Below, one piece after another: positions 24,738 to 33,599 of a DNA stretch of 64,000 nucleotides. Numbering within the stretch: the first letter of the stretch is position 1; each line of letters opens with the position of its first letter. The stretch is from Solihabitans fulvus. Lineage in GTDB: Bacteria > Actinomycetota > Actinomycetes > Mycobacteriales > Pseudonocardiaceae. The stretch covers positions 186,001 through 250,000 of the forward strand of contig NZ_VUOB01000021.1 of NCBI RefSeq assembly GCF_008386585.1, written 5' to 3'. The translations under genes were made by a program, and so were the position numbers. Below the pieces are notes generated by a model that was not told the DNA's origin, did no database searches, and worked only from the letters and a program-made list of their open reading frames with translations.

Positions 24738-26021
24738 TCAGCAGACGCCCGACCTCAGCGGCACGGGGTTCCCGAGGTTCCAGGCGTACCTGAGTCGATC
24801 AAGGCCGCTCTGGTCGTTGACCTGCTCGACGACGCTGCCGTCCACTGTGGACTTACCGGTCACCGCGATCGCGTACCCGTTGGGGAAGCCGGTCGAGTCC
24901 TGCCACAGGCCCGGCCAGTAGATCGCGCCGAGCTGCTTGTCGTGGATGTAGTTGGTGACCGCCTGGAAGGAGTTCACGTGGAAGTCGGGGCTGCACGGGT
25001 TGCCGACCGGGTTCGTGCCGAGGTCGCCGGGCACGTCGTAGTTCGGGCCGGGCAGCCAGTTCCCGTTGCCGTCCTTCTGCGGAATGCCGTTGGCGTTCAC
25101 GCCGTACATGAACTCGCCGAACTCGTCGACGATGGTCCGCTTCTCGGCGTCGGACCCGATCTCGTTGCTCATGGTGTGGGTGCAGTGGTCGTAGACCTGG
25201 CGCACCTCGGTCGGGTTGGGGGCCTGCGGGTTGGTCACGCCGCAGCCGGGGAAGAAGTCGTAGACGTGATAGGACAACAGCGTCCCGGCGAGCCGGGGAT
25301 CCGCGGCGACGAACTTGACATTCGTGTTGTATCCGGTGCCGCTGATGACGACGCGGTTCACGTTGATCGACGGGTGGACCTTCAGCCAGCGGGCGGCCAC
25401 ATCCGTCCAGCAGAGCCTCGGGTCGCCGAGCACGCTGTCGTCGTTGATGGTCGTGTTGCACGTCGGCGGCTTGGCCACGCCGTCCGCGTACCCGAAGGGC
25501 TCGTTCATCGGCTCGAAGTTCACCAGCGGCTGGTTGGTGTAGTCCTGCACCACCCTGTTCCACATGGCGACATAGTTGGCGGGGTTGACCACCACGCCCT
25601 TGTGGTGGCCGCCGGGGGTCTCCTCCCAGTAGCCGAGCACGACCTTCATGCCGAGGTCGGTGGCGGCGTCGATGGTGCCCTTGTAGGTGTTCCACCACGG
25701 GTCGTTGACCGTCGCCGGGTTGACGGGAAGCCGGACCGTGTTGGCGCCGAGGGTGTCGTGGAAGGCGTTGAGAATCCGCGTCGACGTCGCCTTGACGGTC
25801 GCGTAGTCCTCCGACCCGCCGAAGCCGGACAGCACGAGCCTGCCCGTCTCGTAGTTGGAGTCGGCGCGGCCGTCCGACCAGTTCACGCCCTTGAAGTCGC
25901 CGGTCCAGGTGACCGGCGGTCCGCCGGCCGGCTGCGGCGCGGCCTGGGCCGGGCCGACCGCCAGTCCGGCGAGCAGTGCCGCCGCGGCAACGAGGACGGC
26001 ACGAACGGGACGGGATCTCAC
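24738..26021 (-). CDS. Secreted glycoside hydrolase family 5 (cellulase-like) enzyme
   Basis: 427 residues from GTG 26021, chosen because GGAGGAAACA lies just upstream and a signal peptide follows directly (RSRPVRAVLVAAAALLAGLA, cleavage near AQA-AP). The GH5 acid/base is in NFEPMNEPFGYA and the nucleophile in TIVDEFGEFMYG. The substrate-cleft segment YWPGLWQDSTG fits the family. Acts outside the cell on a beta-glucan or beta-mannan type polysaccharide; which one cannot be told. No carbohydrate-binding module is visible. Upstream is an AT-poorer gap containing the short repeat GTACC-gtgct-GGTAC at 26104-26118. Confidence 0.9.
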   Translation of the reverse strand: MRSRPVRAVLVAAAALLAGLAVGPAQAAPQPAGGPPVTWTGDFKGVNWSDGRADSNYETGRLVLSGFGGSEDYATVKATSTRILNAFHDTLGANTVRLPVNPATVNDPWWNTYKGTIDAATDLGMKVVLGYWEETPGGHHKGVVVNPANYVAMWNRVVQDYTNQPLVNFEPMNEPFGYADGVAKPPTCNTTINDDSVLGDPRLCWTDVAARWLKVHPSINVNRVVISGTGYNTNVKFVAADPRLAGTLLSYHVYDFFPGCGVTNPQAPNPTEVRQVYDHCTHTMSNEIGSDAEKRTIVDEFGEFMYGVNANGIPQKDGNGNWLPGPNYDVPGDLGTNPVGNPCSPDFHVNSFQAVTNYIHDKQLGAIYWPGLWQDSTGFPNGYAIAVTGKSTVDGSVVEQVNDQSGLDRLRYAWNLGNPVPLRSGVC

Positions 26022-26103
26022 TGTTTCCTCCAGGACCTGGGCAGTAGTCCGGAGCCTGACAGGATTCCCCGTCGAATGGATCAACCCGACGTTCGAGTCG
26101 CAA

Positions 26104-26118
26104 GTACCGTGCTGGTAC
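26104..26118. promoter_or_regulatory. Short inverted repeat upstream of the GH5 gene
   Basis: GTACC (26104-26108) and GGTAC (26114-26118) with a 5-nt spacer, about 83 nt upstream of the GH5 start in the 193-nt gap 26022-26214. It could be an operator for a sugar-responsive repressor, but the arms are short. No CebR-like TGGGAGCGCTCCCA box is present. The rest of the gap holds no other feature I can support. Confidence 0.25.
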
Positions 26119-26214
26119 CAGAAACCCGCCGCGCAGTACCGCGCTCGTATGAGGGACGGCTGGCGACAGGTTGACGTGGCGGGGATTCGGCCCGCAGTGC
26201 TGCCGGCGCAGCCG

Positions 26215-26709
26215 TCAGTCGTCCTGGCCCGCGAGTGGGGTCGTCCGCCCGCGATGGTGTTCCTTGGTGCGGTATTCGGTGGCCATGGCGGTGATCGCGG
26301 GCGGCAGGTGCCCGTCGACCAGGTCGGCGAGCGTGACGTTCTCCAGGACCGATCGCAGGCTGGTGCGGACCGCCATCCAGACGTCGAGCAGGGCGGTCGC
26401 CGGGCCGGTGTAGCTGAGGTCTCTCAGGCCAACGTCGCGAATCCGGGCCAACGGGCCCTCGATCGCGCGGGCCACGTCGGCGACCGTGATCTCGGCAGAG
26501 GGGCGGGCGAGCGAGTAGCCGCCGCCTCGACCGCGATGGCCGCGCACCAGGTGCGCCGACTTCAGGTCGTTGAGGATCGTGAGCAGGAACGCCACCGGGA
26601 TGTCCTGCGCGGCGGCGACGTCCTCCGCGCGCACCAGGTCCCCCGGCCGCGCGGCGGCCAGCTCCGCCATGGCGCGCACGGCGTAGTCGACCTTGGCGGA
26701 GATGCGCAT
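26215..26709 (-). CDS. Rrf2 family transcriptional regulator
   Basis: 164 residues from ATG 26709 (MRISAKVDYAVRAMAELA, the usual Rrf2 start). Winged helix spans about 1-75 (IPVAFLLTILNDLKSAHLVRGHRGRGGGYSLAR). The three C-terminal cysteines of IscR/NsrR are absent, so it probably does not bind an iron-sulfur cluster. It diverges from cysD across a 22-bp palindrome, so it is the likely regulator of sulfate activation, sensing a sulfur metabolite as CymR does (inference). Confidence 0.88.
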   Translation of the reverse strand: MRISAKVDYAVRAMAELAAARPGDLVRAEDVAAAQDIPVAFLLTILNDLKSAHLVRGHRGRGGGYSLARPSAEITVADVARAIEGPLARIRDVGLRDLSYTGPATALLDVWMAVRTSLRSVLENVTLADLVDGHLPPAITAMATEYRTKEHHRGRTTPLAGQDD

Positions 26710-26796
26710 GCGCCAGATTATCCAGGTCGGGCCAGGCGTGCCCGGTGGCGACCATCGGACCATGGACGGTTTCCACCCGACGGCGCTAGCATCACA

Positions 26797-26818
26797 TTAA
26801 GTTGATCGATTAACTCAA
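26797..26818. promoter_or_regulatory. 22-bp palindrome in the Rrf2-cysD divergent gap (probable Rrf2 operator)
   Basis: TTAAGTTGATC at 26797-26807 is followed directly by GATTAACTCAA at 26808-26818. The two halves are reverse complements except for two base pairs. It lies in an AT-rich island in the 127-nt divergent gap, 19 nt before the cysD start, so binding would block cysD transcription and possibly the regulator's own. Rrf2 dimers bind sites of this size. Confidence 0.65.
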
Positions 26819-26836
26819 CATATGTGAGGCGGCGGT

Positions 26837-27757
26837 ATGGACATCACGTCGACCGGCACCGAAGCAGCCGTGCTGGACACGCTCGAAGCCGAGGCGATCC
26901 ACGTGCTGCGCGAGGCCGCTGGCGCGTTCCGCAAGCCCGTGCTCCTCTACTCGATCGGCAAGGACTCCTCCGTCCTGCTGCACCTCGCCATCAAGGCGTT
27001 TCGCCCAGGGCGCCTGCCGTTTCCGGTGTTACATGTCGACACCCGCTGGAAGTTCCGGGAAATGATCGAGTTCCGCGACGCCACCGCGCGTCAGCTCGGG
27101 CTCGACCTCCTGGTGCGCACCAACACCGACGCGGACGCCGCCGGCGTCACGCCGTTCACCCACGGCACGCACGAGTACACCCGCCTGATGAAGACCGTGA
27201 CGCTGCGCCGGGCACTGGACGAGGGCGGCTTCGACGCCGCGATCGGCGGCGCGCGGCGGGACGAGGAACGGTCGCGGGCAAAGGAACGAATCTTCTCCGT
27301 GCGCGAACCCGGCCACCACTGGGACCCGCGCAGGCAACGCCCCGAGTTCTGGCGGTGGACCAACACCGAACTCGCCGACGGCCAGTCGGTCCGGGTGTTC
27401 CCGCTGTCGAACTGGACGGAACTGGACGTGTGGCGCTACATCCGCCGCGAGGAGATCCCCGTCGTCCCCCTGTACCTCGCCGCGCCCCGGCCGGTGGTCG
27501 AGCGCGACGGCGTCCTGCTCATGCTCGACGACGACCGGTTCCCGCTCCGACCTGGCGAGGAGCCCATGGACCGCTGGGTCCGGTTCCGCACGCTCGGGTG
27601 CTACCCCCTCACCGCCGCCGTCGAGTCGAAGGCGGTCACCCTCGACGAGCTGATCGACGAGACCCGGGCCGACCGACGCTCGGAGCGAGCCGGCAGGCTC
27701 ATCGACGGCGATGGCGGCTCGTCCCTGGAGACCAAGAAGTCGGAGGGCTACTTCTGA
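26837..27757 (+). CDS. cysD: Sulfate adenylyltransferase subunit 2
   Basis: 306 residues. PAPS-reductase/PP-loop fold: [16 protein letters not shown] is the SxGKDS nucleotide-binding loop. Downstream blocks ([39 protein letters not shown] and the C-terminal [11 protein letters not shown]) are highly typical of CysD. Catalyses adenylyl transfer from ATP to sulfate, giving APS, together with the GTPase CysN. Its stop overlaps the cysNC start by one base, ensuring coupled synthesis. Confidence 0.97.
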   Translation: MDITSTGTEAAVLDTLEAEAIHVLREAAGAFRKPVLLYSIGKDSSVLLHLAIKAFRPGRLPFPVLHVDTRWKFREMIEFRDATARQLGLDLLVRTNTDADAAGVTPFTHGTHEYTRLMKTVTLRRALDEGGFDAAIGGARRDEERSRAKERIFSVREPGHHWDPRRQRPEFWRWTNTELADGQSVRVFPLSNWTELDVWRYIRREEIPVVPLYLAAPRPVVERDGVLLMLDDDRFPLRPGEEPMDRWVRFRTLGCYPLTAAVESKAVTLDELIDETRADRRSERAGRLIDGDGGSSLETKKSEGYF

Positions 27758-29592
27758 TGGGTGCGGTACTGCGGATCGTCGCGTGTGGTTCGGTGGACGA
27801 CGGCAAGTCCACGCTCATCGGCAGGCTCCTCGCGGAGACCGACAGCGTCCCGCACGACCATCTCGAGCAGGCCAGGCAGACTCGGCGGGGCGGGTCCGTG
27901 GTGCCGACCGGGGAGATCGACTACTCCCTGCTCACCGACGGGCTGGCGGCCGAGCGCGAGCAGGGCATCACGATCGACGTCGCCTACCGCTACCTCGACT
28001 TACCCGGCGGCCGCAGGCTGATCATCGCGGACGCGCCGGGACACGACCAGTACGGGGCGAACATGGCCGTCGCCGCGTCGACGGCGGATCTCGCCGTGCT
28101 GCTCGTCGACGCCGAGCTCGGCGTGCGGCCGGGGACGCACCGGCACCTGGCGGTCTGCGTCACCATGGGCGTGCGCTCGATCGTCGTGGCGGTCAACAAG
28201 CTGGACGCGGTCGGCTACGACCAAGCGGTGTTCGACCGGCTCGCGGCCCAGGTGCGGGCGATGGCGGAAAGCCTTGGCGCCGAAGAGGTCCACGTCGTGC
28301 CGGTCAGCGCGATCGGCGGGGACAACGTGACCACCGCCTCGCCGAACCTGCCCTGGCACGACGGGCCGACGCTGCTCGGCCTGCTCGCCGGCTGGCAGCC
28401 CGGCGAACGGCGAGGTTCCGTCGGCACCAGGCTCCCGGTCCAGTACGTCATCCGGGGGAACCGGTTCCGGGGTCCGGCCGGCACGGTCGTCGGCGCGGCC
28501 CTGCGCCGGGGCGACGAGGTGTCGGTCGCCGGATCCGGTGTGGCCACGACGATCCGCCGGGTCATCGGCCCGGACGGCGACCTCGACCGCGCCGAGCCCG
28601 GCACGCCGATCACCGTGGAGCTGTCCGAGGACGTCGACATTCGGCGCGGCGACCTGCTCACGAGCCGTCAGGGTCCACCGCCGAGCACCGAGTTCGGCGC
28701 GACCGTGGTGTGGACCGGCAACCAGCGGTTCGAGGCCGGTGGCGACTACCTCCTCCTGGTCGGCCCGAAGGTGGTGTCCGCGACGGTGACCGGTCCGCAC
28801 GGCCTGCTCGACGTGCGGACCGGGCAGACGGGCCCCGCGAACACGTTGTCGGTCAACGACATCGGCACCGTCACGGTGACCACCGCGACGCCGGTCTTCC
28901 TCGACTCCTACGCGGACAGCCGCGACACCGGGTGCTTCCTGTTGGTGGACCGCCGCACCAAGGACACGGTCGCCGCCGGGATGGTGTCAGTGGCAGAGCG
29001 ACGCGACGACGACCGCGGCGTCGTGCCGCAGGACTACGCGGTGGACCGCACGTCCCGGGAGCTGCTCAAGGGGCAGCGCGCGAAGGTGTTGTGGCTCACC
29101 GGGTTGTCCGGCGCGGGCAAGTCCACGATCGCGGACGCGGTTGACCGCAGGCTCCATGCCCTCGGCGTGCACACCTACGTGCTGGACGGCGACAACGTGC
29201 GCGGCGGCCTGAACCGCGACCTCGGCTTCGCACCCGAGGACCGCGCGGAGAACGTGCGCAGGGTCGCCGAGGTGGCCGCGCTGATGCTCGACGCCGGCCT
29301 CGTCGTCATCGTCGCTCTCGTCTCGCCGTTCCGTGCGTACCGGGCGGCGGCGCGGAAGCTGTTCGCGCCGGACGACTTCGTCGAGGTGTGGGTCGACACT
29401 CCGCTCGCGGAGTGCGTGCGGCGCGACCCGAAAGGCCTGTACGCCAAGGCGAACGCCGGCACGTTGCGAAACATGACCGGTGTCGGGCAGGACTACGAGC
29501 CCCCGACGGCGGCCGAGGTGCGGTTGGACGGCACGGCGTCCACCGAGGAGGCCGTGGCGCGCCTGGTCTCCGTCGTCACCGACGGACGCTGA
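27757..29592 (+). CDS. cysNC: Bifunctional sulfate adenylyltransferase subunit 1 / adenylylsulfate kinase
   Basis: 611 residues. N-terminal CysN GTPase: G1 CGSVDDGKSTLIGRLL, G3 DAPGHDQYGANM, G4 VNKLDAV, followed by beta-barrel domains to about residue 430. C-terminal CysC kinase from about 440: Walker A LTGLSGAGKSTIAD, DGDNVRGGLNRDLGF, and the VEVWVDTPLAEC block. It couples GTP hydrolysis to APS synthesis and then phosphorylates APS to PAPS, as in mycobacterial cysNC. No PAPS/APS reductase is visible in the window. Confidence 0.97.
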   Translation: MGAVLRIVACGSVDDGKSTLIGRLLAETDSVPHDHLEQARQTRRGGSVVPTGEIDYSLLTDGLAAEREQGITIDVAYRYLDLPGGRRLIIADAPGHDQYGANMAVAASTADLAVLLVDAELGVRPGTHRHLAVCVTMGVRSIVVAVNKLDAVGYDQAVFDRLAAQVRAMAESLGAEEVHVVPVSAIGGDNVTTASPNLPWHDGPTLLGLLAGWQPGERRGSVGTRLPVQYVIRGNRFRGPAGTVVGAALRRGDEVSVAGSGVATTIRRVIGPDGDLDRAEPGTPITVELSEDVDIRRGDLLTSRQGPPPSTEFGATVVWTGNQRFEAGGDYLLLVGPKVVSATVTGPHGLLDVRTGQTGPANTLSVNDIGTVTVTTATPVFLDSYADSRDTGCFLLVDRRTKDTVAAGMVSVAERRDDDRGVVPQDYAVDRTSRELLKGQRAKVLWLTGLSGAGKSTIADAVDRRLHALGVHTYVLDGDNVRGGLNRDLGFAPEDRAENVRRVAEVAALMLDAGLVVIVALVSPFRAYRAAARKLFAPDDFVEVWVDTPLAECVRRDPKGLYAKANAGTLRNMTGVGQDYEPPTAAEVRLDGTASTEEAVARLVSVVTDGR

Positions 29593-29635
29593 CCCCGCCA
29601 GACGGGACGCCCTGACCGAACGGCACAGCGCCACA

Positions 29636-29677
29636 AGCCAGGAGGAGCCGGCCCCGACGGACCGACTCCTCCTGGCT
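29636..29677. terminator. Stem-loop after cysNC (12-bp perfect stem)
   Basis: AGCCAGGAGGAG (29636-29647) and CTCCTCCTGGCT (29666-29677) form a perfect 12-bp stem with an 18-nt loop, starting 44 nt after the cysNC stop. No U tract follows, as is usual in high-GC actinomycetes. It lies between convergent genes and could stop transcription from both sides. Confidence 0.6.
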
Positions 29678-29740
29678 GGCAGGCGGCGTTCTTCGCGGCA
29701 GACCGCCTGGACCTCGGCGGCTACTTCCCCGCGTGAACGG

Positions 29741-29888
29741 TCAGACCGGGTCGGCACCGAGGAGCTCGGCGACGACCCGACGCACGTGAGCGCCATCGCT
29801 GGCCTCACGACCCCACAGTCAGACCGGGCCCGCACCGAGCAGCTCGCCGACGACCCGACGCACGTGAGCGCCATCGGTGGCCTCACGG
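29741..29888. repeat. Tandem duplication of the cutC 3' end (two 70-nt copies, 78-nt period)
   Basis: Copy A (29741-29810) and copy B (29819-29888) differ at only about 6 of 70 positions. Copy B is the real C-terminus and stop of cutC. Copy A lies just beyond the stop, and on the minus strand in the matching frame would encode the same last residues (EASDGAHVRRVVAELLGADP) followed by a stop. This is a local duplication now outside the gene. Confidence 0.85.
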
Positions 29889-30526
29889 CCCTTTCGCTGT
29901 CGCGGTGCGCGCAGGTGCACCTGCCCGACGCCGGTCTCGCGCACCACCTCGCGGACGTTGTGCGCGCGGATCCCGCCGGCCGCGAGGATGTGGATCCGCT
30001 CCCCCGCCTGCCTTCGCAGGGCGGCGATGCGGGATGCGCCGGCCAGCGCGGTGGCCTGCGCGCCCGAGGTGAGCACGGTGTCGGCGCCGAGCGCGATGAT
30101 CTCCTCCAGCGCGGAGTGCTGATCCTCGACGAGGTCGAAGGCCTTGTGCACGGTGACCGGCATCGGCGCGGCGGCGTGGACGAGCCGCCGCAGGACCGGC
30201 AGGTCGAGGCGGTTGCGGGCGGTGAGGGCGCCGACGACGATCCCGACGGACAGGCCGCCCGGGTTCGCCAGGCCGCCGATCGCCCGGATGTCGGCGAGCA
30301 TCACCTGCTCTTCCGTTCTGCTGACCCGGAAGTCGCCGCCGCGCGGGCGGACCATGACCCTCAGGTCGACCCTGCGCAGCCGCCGCAGTGCCACGGCGAT
30401 CGTGCCGAGGCTCGGGGTGGTGCCGCCCTGCCCGAGATCGGCGCAGAGCTCGACCCGGTCGGCGCCGGCGGCCTCTGCCACGAGGGCCGCCGGCACGTCG
30501 CTCACGCAGATCTCCACTGTCGTCAT
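29819..30526 (-). CDS. cutC: CutC family protein
   Basis: 235 residues from ATG 30526, coupled to the upstream ATPase gene (ATGA). TIM-barrel CutC features: VEICVSDVPAALVAEAAGAD, RVELCADLGQGGTTPS, VMVRPRGGDF, PVTVHKAFDL, and VLTSGAQATAL. Originally linked to copper homeostasis, but a real enzymatic function is not established for the family. As last gene of a peptide-type ABC transporter operon it may act on an imported compound rather than copper (inference). Its 3' end is tandemly duplicated. Confidence 0.92.
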   Translation of the reverse strand: MTTVEICVSDVPAALVAEAAGADRVELCADLGQGGTTPSLGTIAVALRRLRRVDLRVMVRPRGGDFRVSRTEEQVMLADIRAIGGLANPGGLSVGIVVGALTARNRLDLPVLRRLVHAAAPMPVTVHKAFDLVEDQHSALEEIIALGADTVLTSGAQATALAGASRIAALRRQAGERIHILAAGGIRAHNVREVVRETGVGQVHLRAPRQRKGREATDGAHVRRVVGELLGAGPV

Positions 30527-32619
30527 GCCCGCGCCGCCTCGGCCGACTCGACGCGCAGCGGGAAGTGGCAGGCGACCTGGTGCACGTCGCCGGTCAACGG
30601 CGGCTCGGTCGTCGCGCACGTCTCGGTGGCCAGCGGGCAGCGCGTCCGGAATCGGCAGCCGCTCGGCGGACTGAGCGCGCTGGGGAGTTCGCCTCGGATG
30701 GTGGTGTCGGTGCGTCGCGTCACGGCGTTGGGATCGACGGAGGGAACGGCGTCGATGAGCGCCTGGGTGTAGGGATGCCGGGCGGACCGCACGACCTCGT
30801 GCGCGGGGCCGACCTCGACGAGCTTGCCGAGGTACATGACGCCGATGCGGTCGGACATGTAGTCGACGACGGACAGGTCGTGGCTGATGAACACGTAGGC
30901 GAGGCCGAGTTCGTGTTGCAGGTCCCGCATCAGATTGAGCACCTGGGCCTGGATGGACACGTCGAGGGCGCTCACCGGCTCGTCGCCGACGATCAACCTT
31001 GGTTGCAGGGCAAGCGATCGGGCGAGTCCGAGGCGTTGCAGCTGGCCGCCGGAGAACTCGTGCGGATAGCGCTCAAGGACCCGCCGGGACAGGCCGACCT
31101 GGTCGAGCAGCGTGGTGACGCGGGCCCGGCGGGCGGAGGCGTCACCGACGTGCTGGATCTGAAGCGGTTCGGCGAGGATCGCGTCGACGCGCATCCTCGG
31201 GTTCATGGCCGCGTAGCTGTCCTGGAACATGAGCTGGACCTGCCGGCGCATGAGCCGGCGTTCGCGGCGGTCCAGAGTGGCGATATCGGTGCCATCGAGG
31301 ACGATCTGCCCCTCGGTGGGCACCTCGAGGCCGACGGCGAGCCGGCCGACGGTGGACTTGCCGCACCCGGACTCGCCCACCAGCCCGAGGGTTTCGCCGG
31401 GATGAACCTCGAAGGAGACCCCGGCGACCGCGCTCACCTGCCCGGTCGCGCGCCGCAGCGCGCCGCCGGCCGCCTCGTAGTTCTTGACCAGGCCACGGAT
31501 CGACAGGATGGCCGGAGCCTTCGGCGCACGCTCGCCCGGCTCCCGCACGCCCAACGCCGGCGCTGGTGTCGGCACCACCGCGGGCCCGGGCCGCAGGCTG
31601 ATCGGGGCAGGGGCCGGCACCGTGACCGGATGCAGGCAGGCGTGCTGGTGATCGCCGGTCGACAGGACGACCTCGGTGGTCCGGCACTCGGCGGTGGCGA
31701 ACCGGCAGCGCGGGGCGAACCGGCATCCGGTCGGCGGCCGGGACAGATCCGGTGGCAGGCCGGGAATGCTGTAGAGCCGCCCCTTCGCACCGGTGTCGTG
31801 GTCGGCGGCCTCGGGAAGCGACTGCATGAGCGCCTCGGTGTAGCGGTGCCGAGGCGCCCGGAACAGGTCGGCCGTCGCGGCCGTCTCCACGACCCGCCCC
31901 GCGTACATGACGGCGACCCGGTCGGCGCGGCTGGCGATCACACCAAGATCGTGGGTGACCAGGACGAGCGCCATCCCGAACTCGTCCCGCAGGTCGTCGA
32001 TGAGATCGAGGATCTGGCGTTGGGTGGTCACGTCGAGCGCCGTGGTCGGCTCGTCGGCGATGAGCAGACGCGGCGAGCAGACCAGGGCCATCGCGATGAC
32101 GACCCGCTGGCGCATGCCGCCGGAAAGCTGGTGCGGGTAGTCGTCGACGATCTTGTCCGGGCGCGGCATCCCTACCCTGCGCAGGATCTCGATGGCCTGG
32201 TCCCGTGCGGCCGCCTTGCCGACGCCCTGGTGGACGCGCAGCGGCTCGGCGACCTGCGCGCCGATGCGCATGGTCGGATTGAGCGAGGTGAACGGGTCCT
32301 GGAACACCATGCCCATCTCGACGCCCCGGATCCGGCGCACCTCCTCGGGCGGCAGGGATCGCAGGTCGCGACCGTCGAAGAGGATCTCTCCGCCGACCAC
32401 GCTGCCGCCCGCCGGGAGCAGGCCCATGACCGACAGCGCGGTCATCGTCTTGCCGCTGCCGGACTCGCCGACGACGCCAAGTACCTGTCCCGCTTGGACT
32501 TCGAGGTTGATGTCGGCGAGGGCGTGCACGGTGCCCTTGCGCAGCGCGATGTCGGTGCTGACGTGACGCAGCTCCAGCAGGGGCCGGCTTCGGTCGGTCG
32601 AATCGGTTGGTGCGCTCAA
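30523..32619 (-). CDS. Dipeptide/oligopeptide ABC transporter, fused double ATPase (DppD-DppF)
   Basis: 698 residues from TTG 32619 (CAGGAG upstream). Two complete ATPase domains. First: Walker A GESGSGKT, signature LSGGMRQR, Walker B LLIADEPTTALD. Second: GESGCGKS, FSGGQLQR, LIVGDEPVSALD. Each is followed by the oligopeptide-ATPase C-terminal Cys-containing segment (GCRFAPRCRFATAEC; GCRFRTRCPLATETC). Energises import of the ligand bound by the lipoprotein at 34788-36590. Fusion of D and F into one chain is seen in other actinomycetes. Confidence 0.93.
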   Translation of the reverse strand: MSAPTDSTDRSRPLLELRHVSTDIALRKGTVHALADINLEVQAGQVLGVVGESGSGKTMTALSVMGLLPAGGSVVGGEILFDGRDLRSLPPEEVRRIRGVEMGMVFQDPFTSLNPTMRIGAQVAEPLRVHQGVGKAAARDQAIEILRRVGMPRPDKIVDDYPHQLSGGMRQRVVIAMALVCSPRLLIADEPTTALDVTTQRQILDLIDDLRDEFGMALVLVTHDLGVIASRADRVAVMYAGRVVETAATADLFRAPRHRYTEALMQSLPEAADHDTGAKGRLYSIPGLPPDLSRPPTGCRFAPRCRFATAECRTTEVVLSTGDHQHACLHPVTVPAPAPISLRPGPAVVPTPAPALGVREPGERAPKAPAILSIRGLVKNYEAAGGALRRATGQVSAVAGVSFEVHPGETLGLVGESGCGKSTVGRLAVGLEVPTEGQIVLDGTDIATLDRRERRLMRRQVQLMFQDSYAAMNPRMRVDAILAEPLQIQHVGDASARRARVTTLLDQVGLSRRVLERYPHEFSGGQLQRLGLARSLALQPRLIVGDEPVSALDVSIQAQVLNLMRDLQHELGLAYVFISHDLSVVDYMSDRIGVMYLGKLVEVGPAHEVVRSARHPYTQALIDAVPSVDPNAVTRRTDTTIRGELPSALSPPSGCRFRTRCPLATETCATTEPPLTGDVHQVACHFPLRVESAEAARA

Positions 32620-32672
32620 TTTCTGCTCCTGTAAGGGCGGGACATGCCCTTCCGGTAAGGACGGGACAGGCC

Positions 32673-33599
32673 CTAGCGCCGCCGGAGGCGGACCTCGAAG
32701 GCGTCCCGCAGCCCACCACCGATGAAGTTGCAGGCGAGGACGATGAGGATGATGGCGATTCCGGGTGGGTAGAGCAGCCACCAGTGGCCGCTGTAGGTGT
32801 CCGCGAGGCCGTCCGCGAGCATCCCGCCCCAGTTGGCCGCGGGCGGAGGAACCCCGAGGCCGAGGAACGAGAGGTAAGCGACGTAGAGAATCGCGTCCGC
32901 GACCTGGAAGGTGGCGTTGACGATCACGGTCCCGATGGCGTTGGGGACGATGTGCCGCCGCACCGCGCGGCCGCCGGTGCCGCCCATGGAGCGCATCGCC
33001 TGGATGTACTCGCGGGCGCGCAGGGTCAGCGCCTCGCCGCGCACGAGGCGCGCAGGGCCGAGCCAGGCGAAGGCCCCGATGATGAGGATGAGCATCGGCA
33101 CGGTCGGGGTGACGATGGTCGCCATGAGCATGAACAGGAACAGCGACGGGATCGCCATCATCGCGTCGACGACCCGCATCATGGCCGCGTCCACCCAGCC
33201 GCCGACGAATCCGGCGACGGCTCCCCACACCGTGCCCACCGCGGTGGCGAGGACACCCGCGGCGAGCCCGACGATGATCGACGTCTGCCCGCCAAGCATG
33301 AGGCGGCCGAGTTGGTCGTAGCCGACGCCGTCGGTTCCCAGCGGATGCCCTGGTGCGCCTGGGGAAAGGAACACCGCGGCGAGGTCGGTGTGCACCTGGT
33401 CGGTGTGGTAGAACAGCGGCCCGAGGAAGCACACCCCGGCCAGCAGCAGGAAGATGGCCACACCCACCAGGGCGAGCCGGTCCTCGCAGAAGACCTCGAC
33501 TCCCTGGCGCCACAGGCCCCGCACGGGCGCGTCGTCGGCGTCGGGTGGCTGTTCGGCGCGTTCCCCCGGGGTGCCGGTCATGTCGGCCGACGTGGTCAC
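32673..33599 (-). CDS. Peptide-type ABC transporter permease (DppC-like)
   Basis: 308 residues from a GTG overlapping the dppB stop (GTGA); ATG 33581 is an alternative. N-terminal OppC-type helix (LALVGVAIFLLLAGVCFLGP) followed by the binding-protein-dependent permease domain with EAA loop REYIQAMRSMGGTGGRAVRR. About six helices. Works with the DppB-like partner to form the membrane channel. A 53-nt gap precedes the ATPase gene. Confidence 0.93.
   Translation of the reverse strand: MTTSADMTGTPGERAEQPPDADDAPVRGLWRQGVEVFCEDRLALVGVAIFLLLAGVCFLGPLFYHTDQVHTDLAAVFLSPGAPGHPLGTDGVGYDQLGRLMLGGQTSIIVGLAAGVLATAVGTVWGAVAGFVGGWVDAAMMRVVDAMMAIPSLFLFMLMATIVTPTVPMLILIIGAFAWLGPARLVRGEALTLRAREYIQAMRSMGGTGGRAVRRHIVPNAIGTVIVNATFQVADAILYVAYLSFLGLGVPPPAANWGGMLADGLADTYSGHWWLLYPPGIAIILIVLACNFIGGGLRDAFEVRLRRR

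Noticed and set aside
24703..24743. TGCTGAC / GTCAGCA inverted repeat at the end of the GH5 gene as a terminator
   Set aside because: Only 7-bp arms with a 27-nt loop, overlapping the GH5 stop codon; too weak to list as a terminator.
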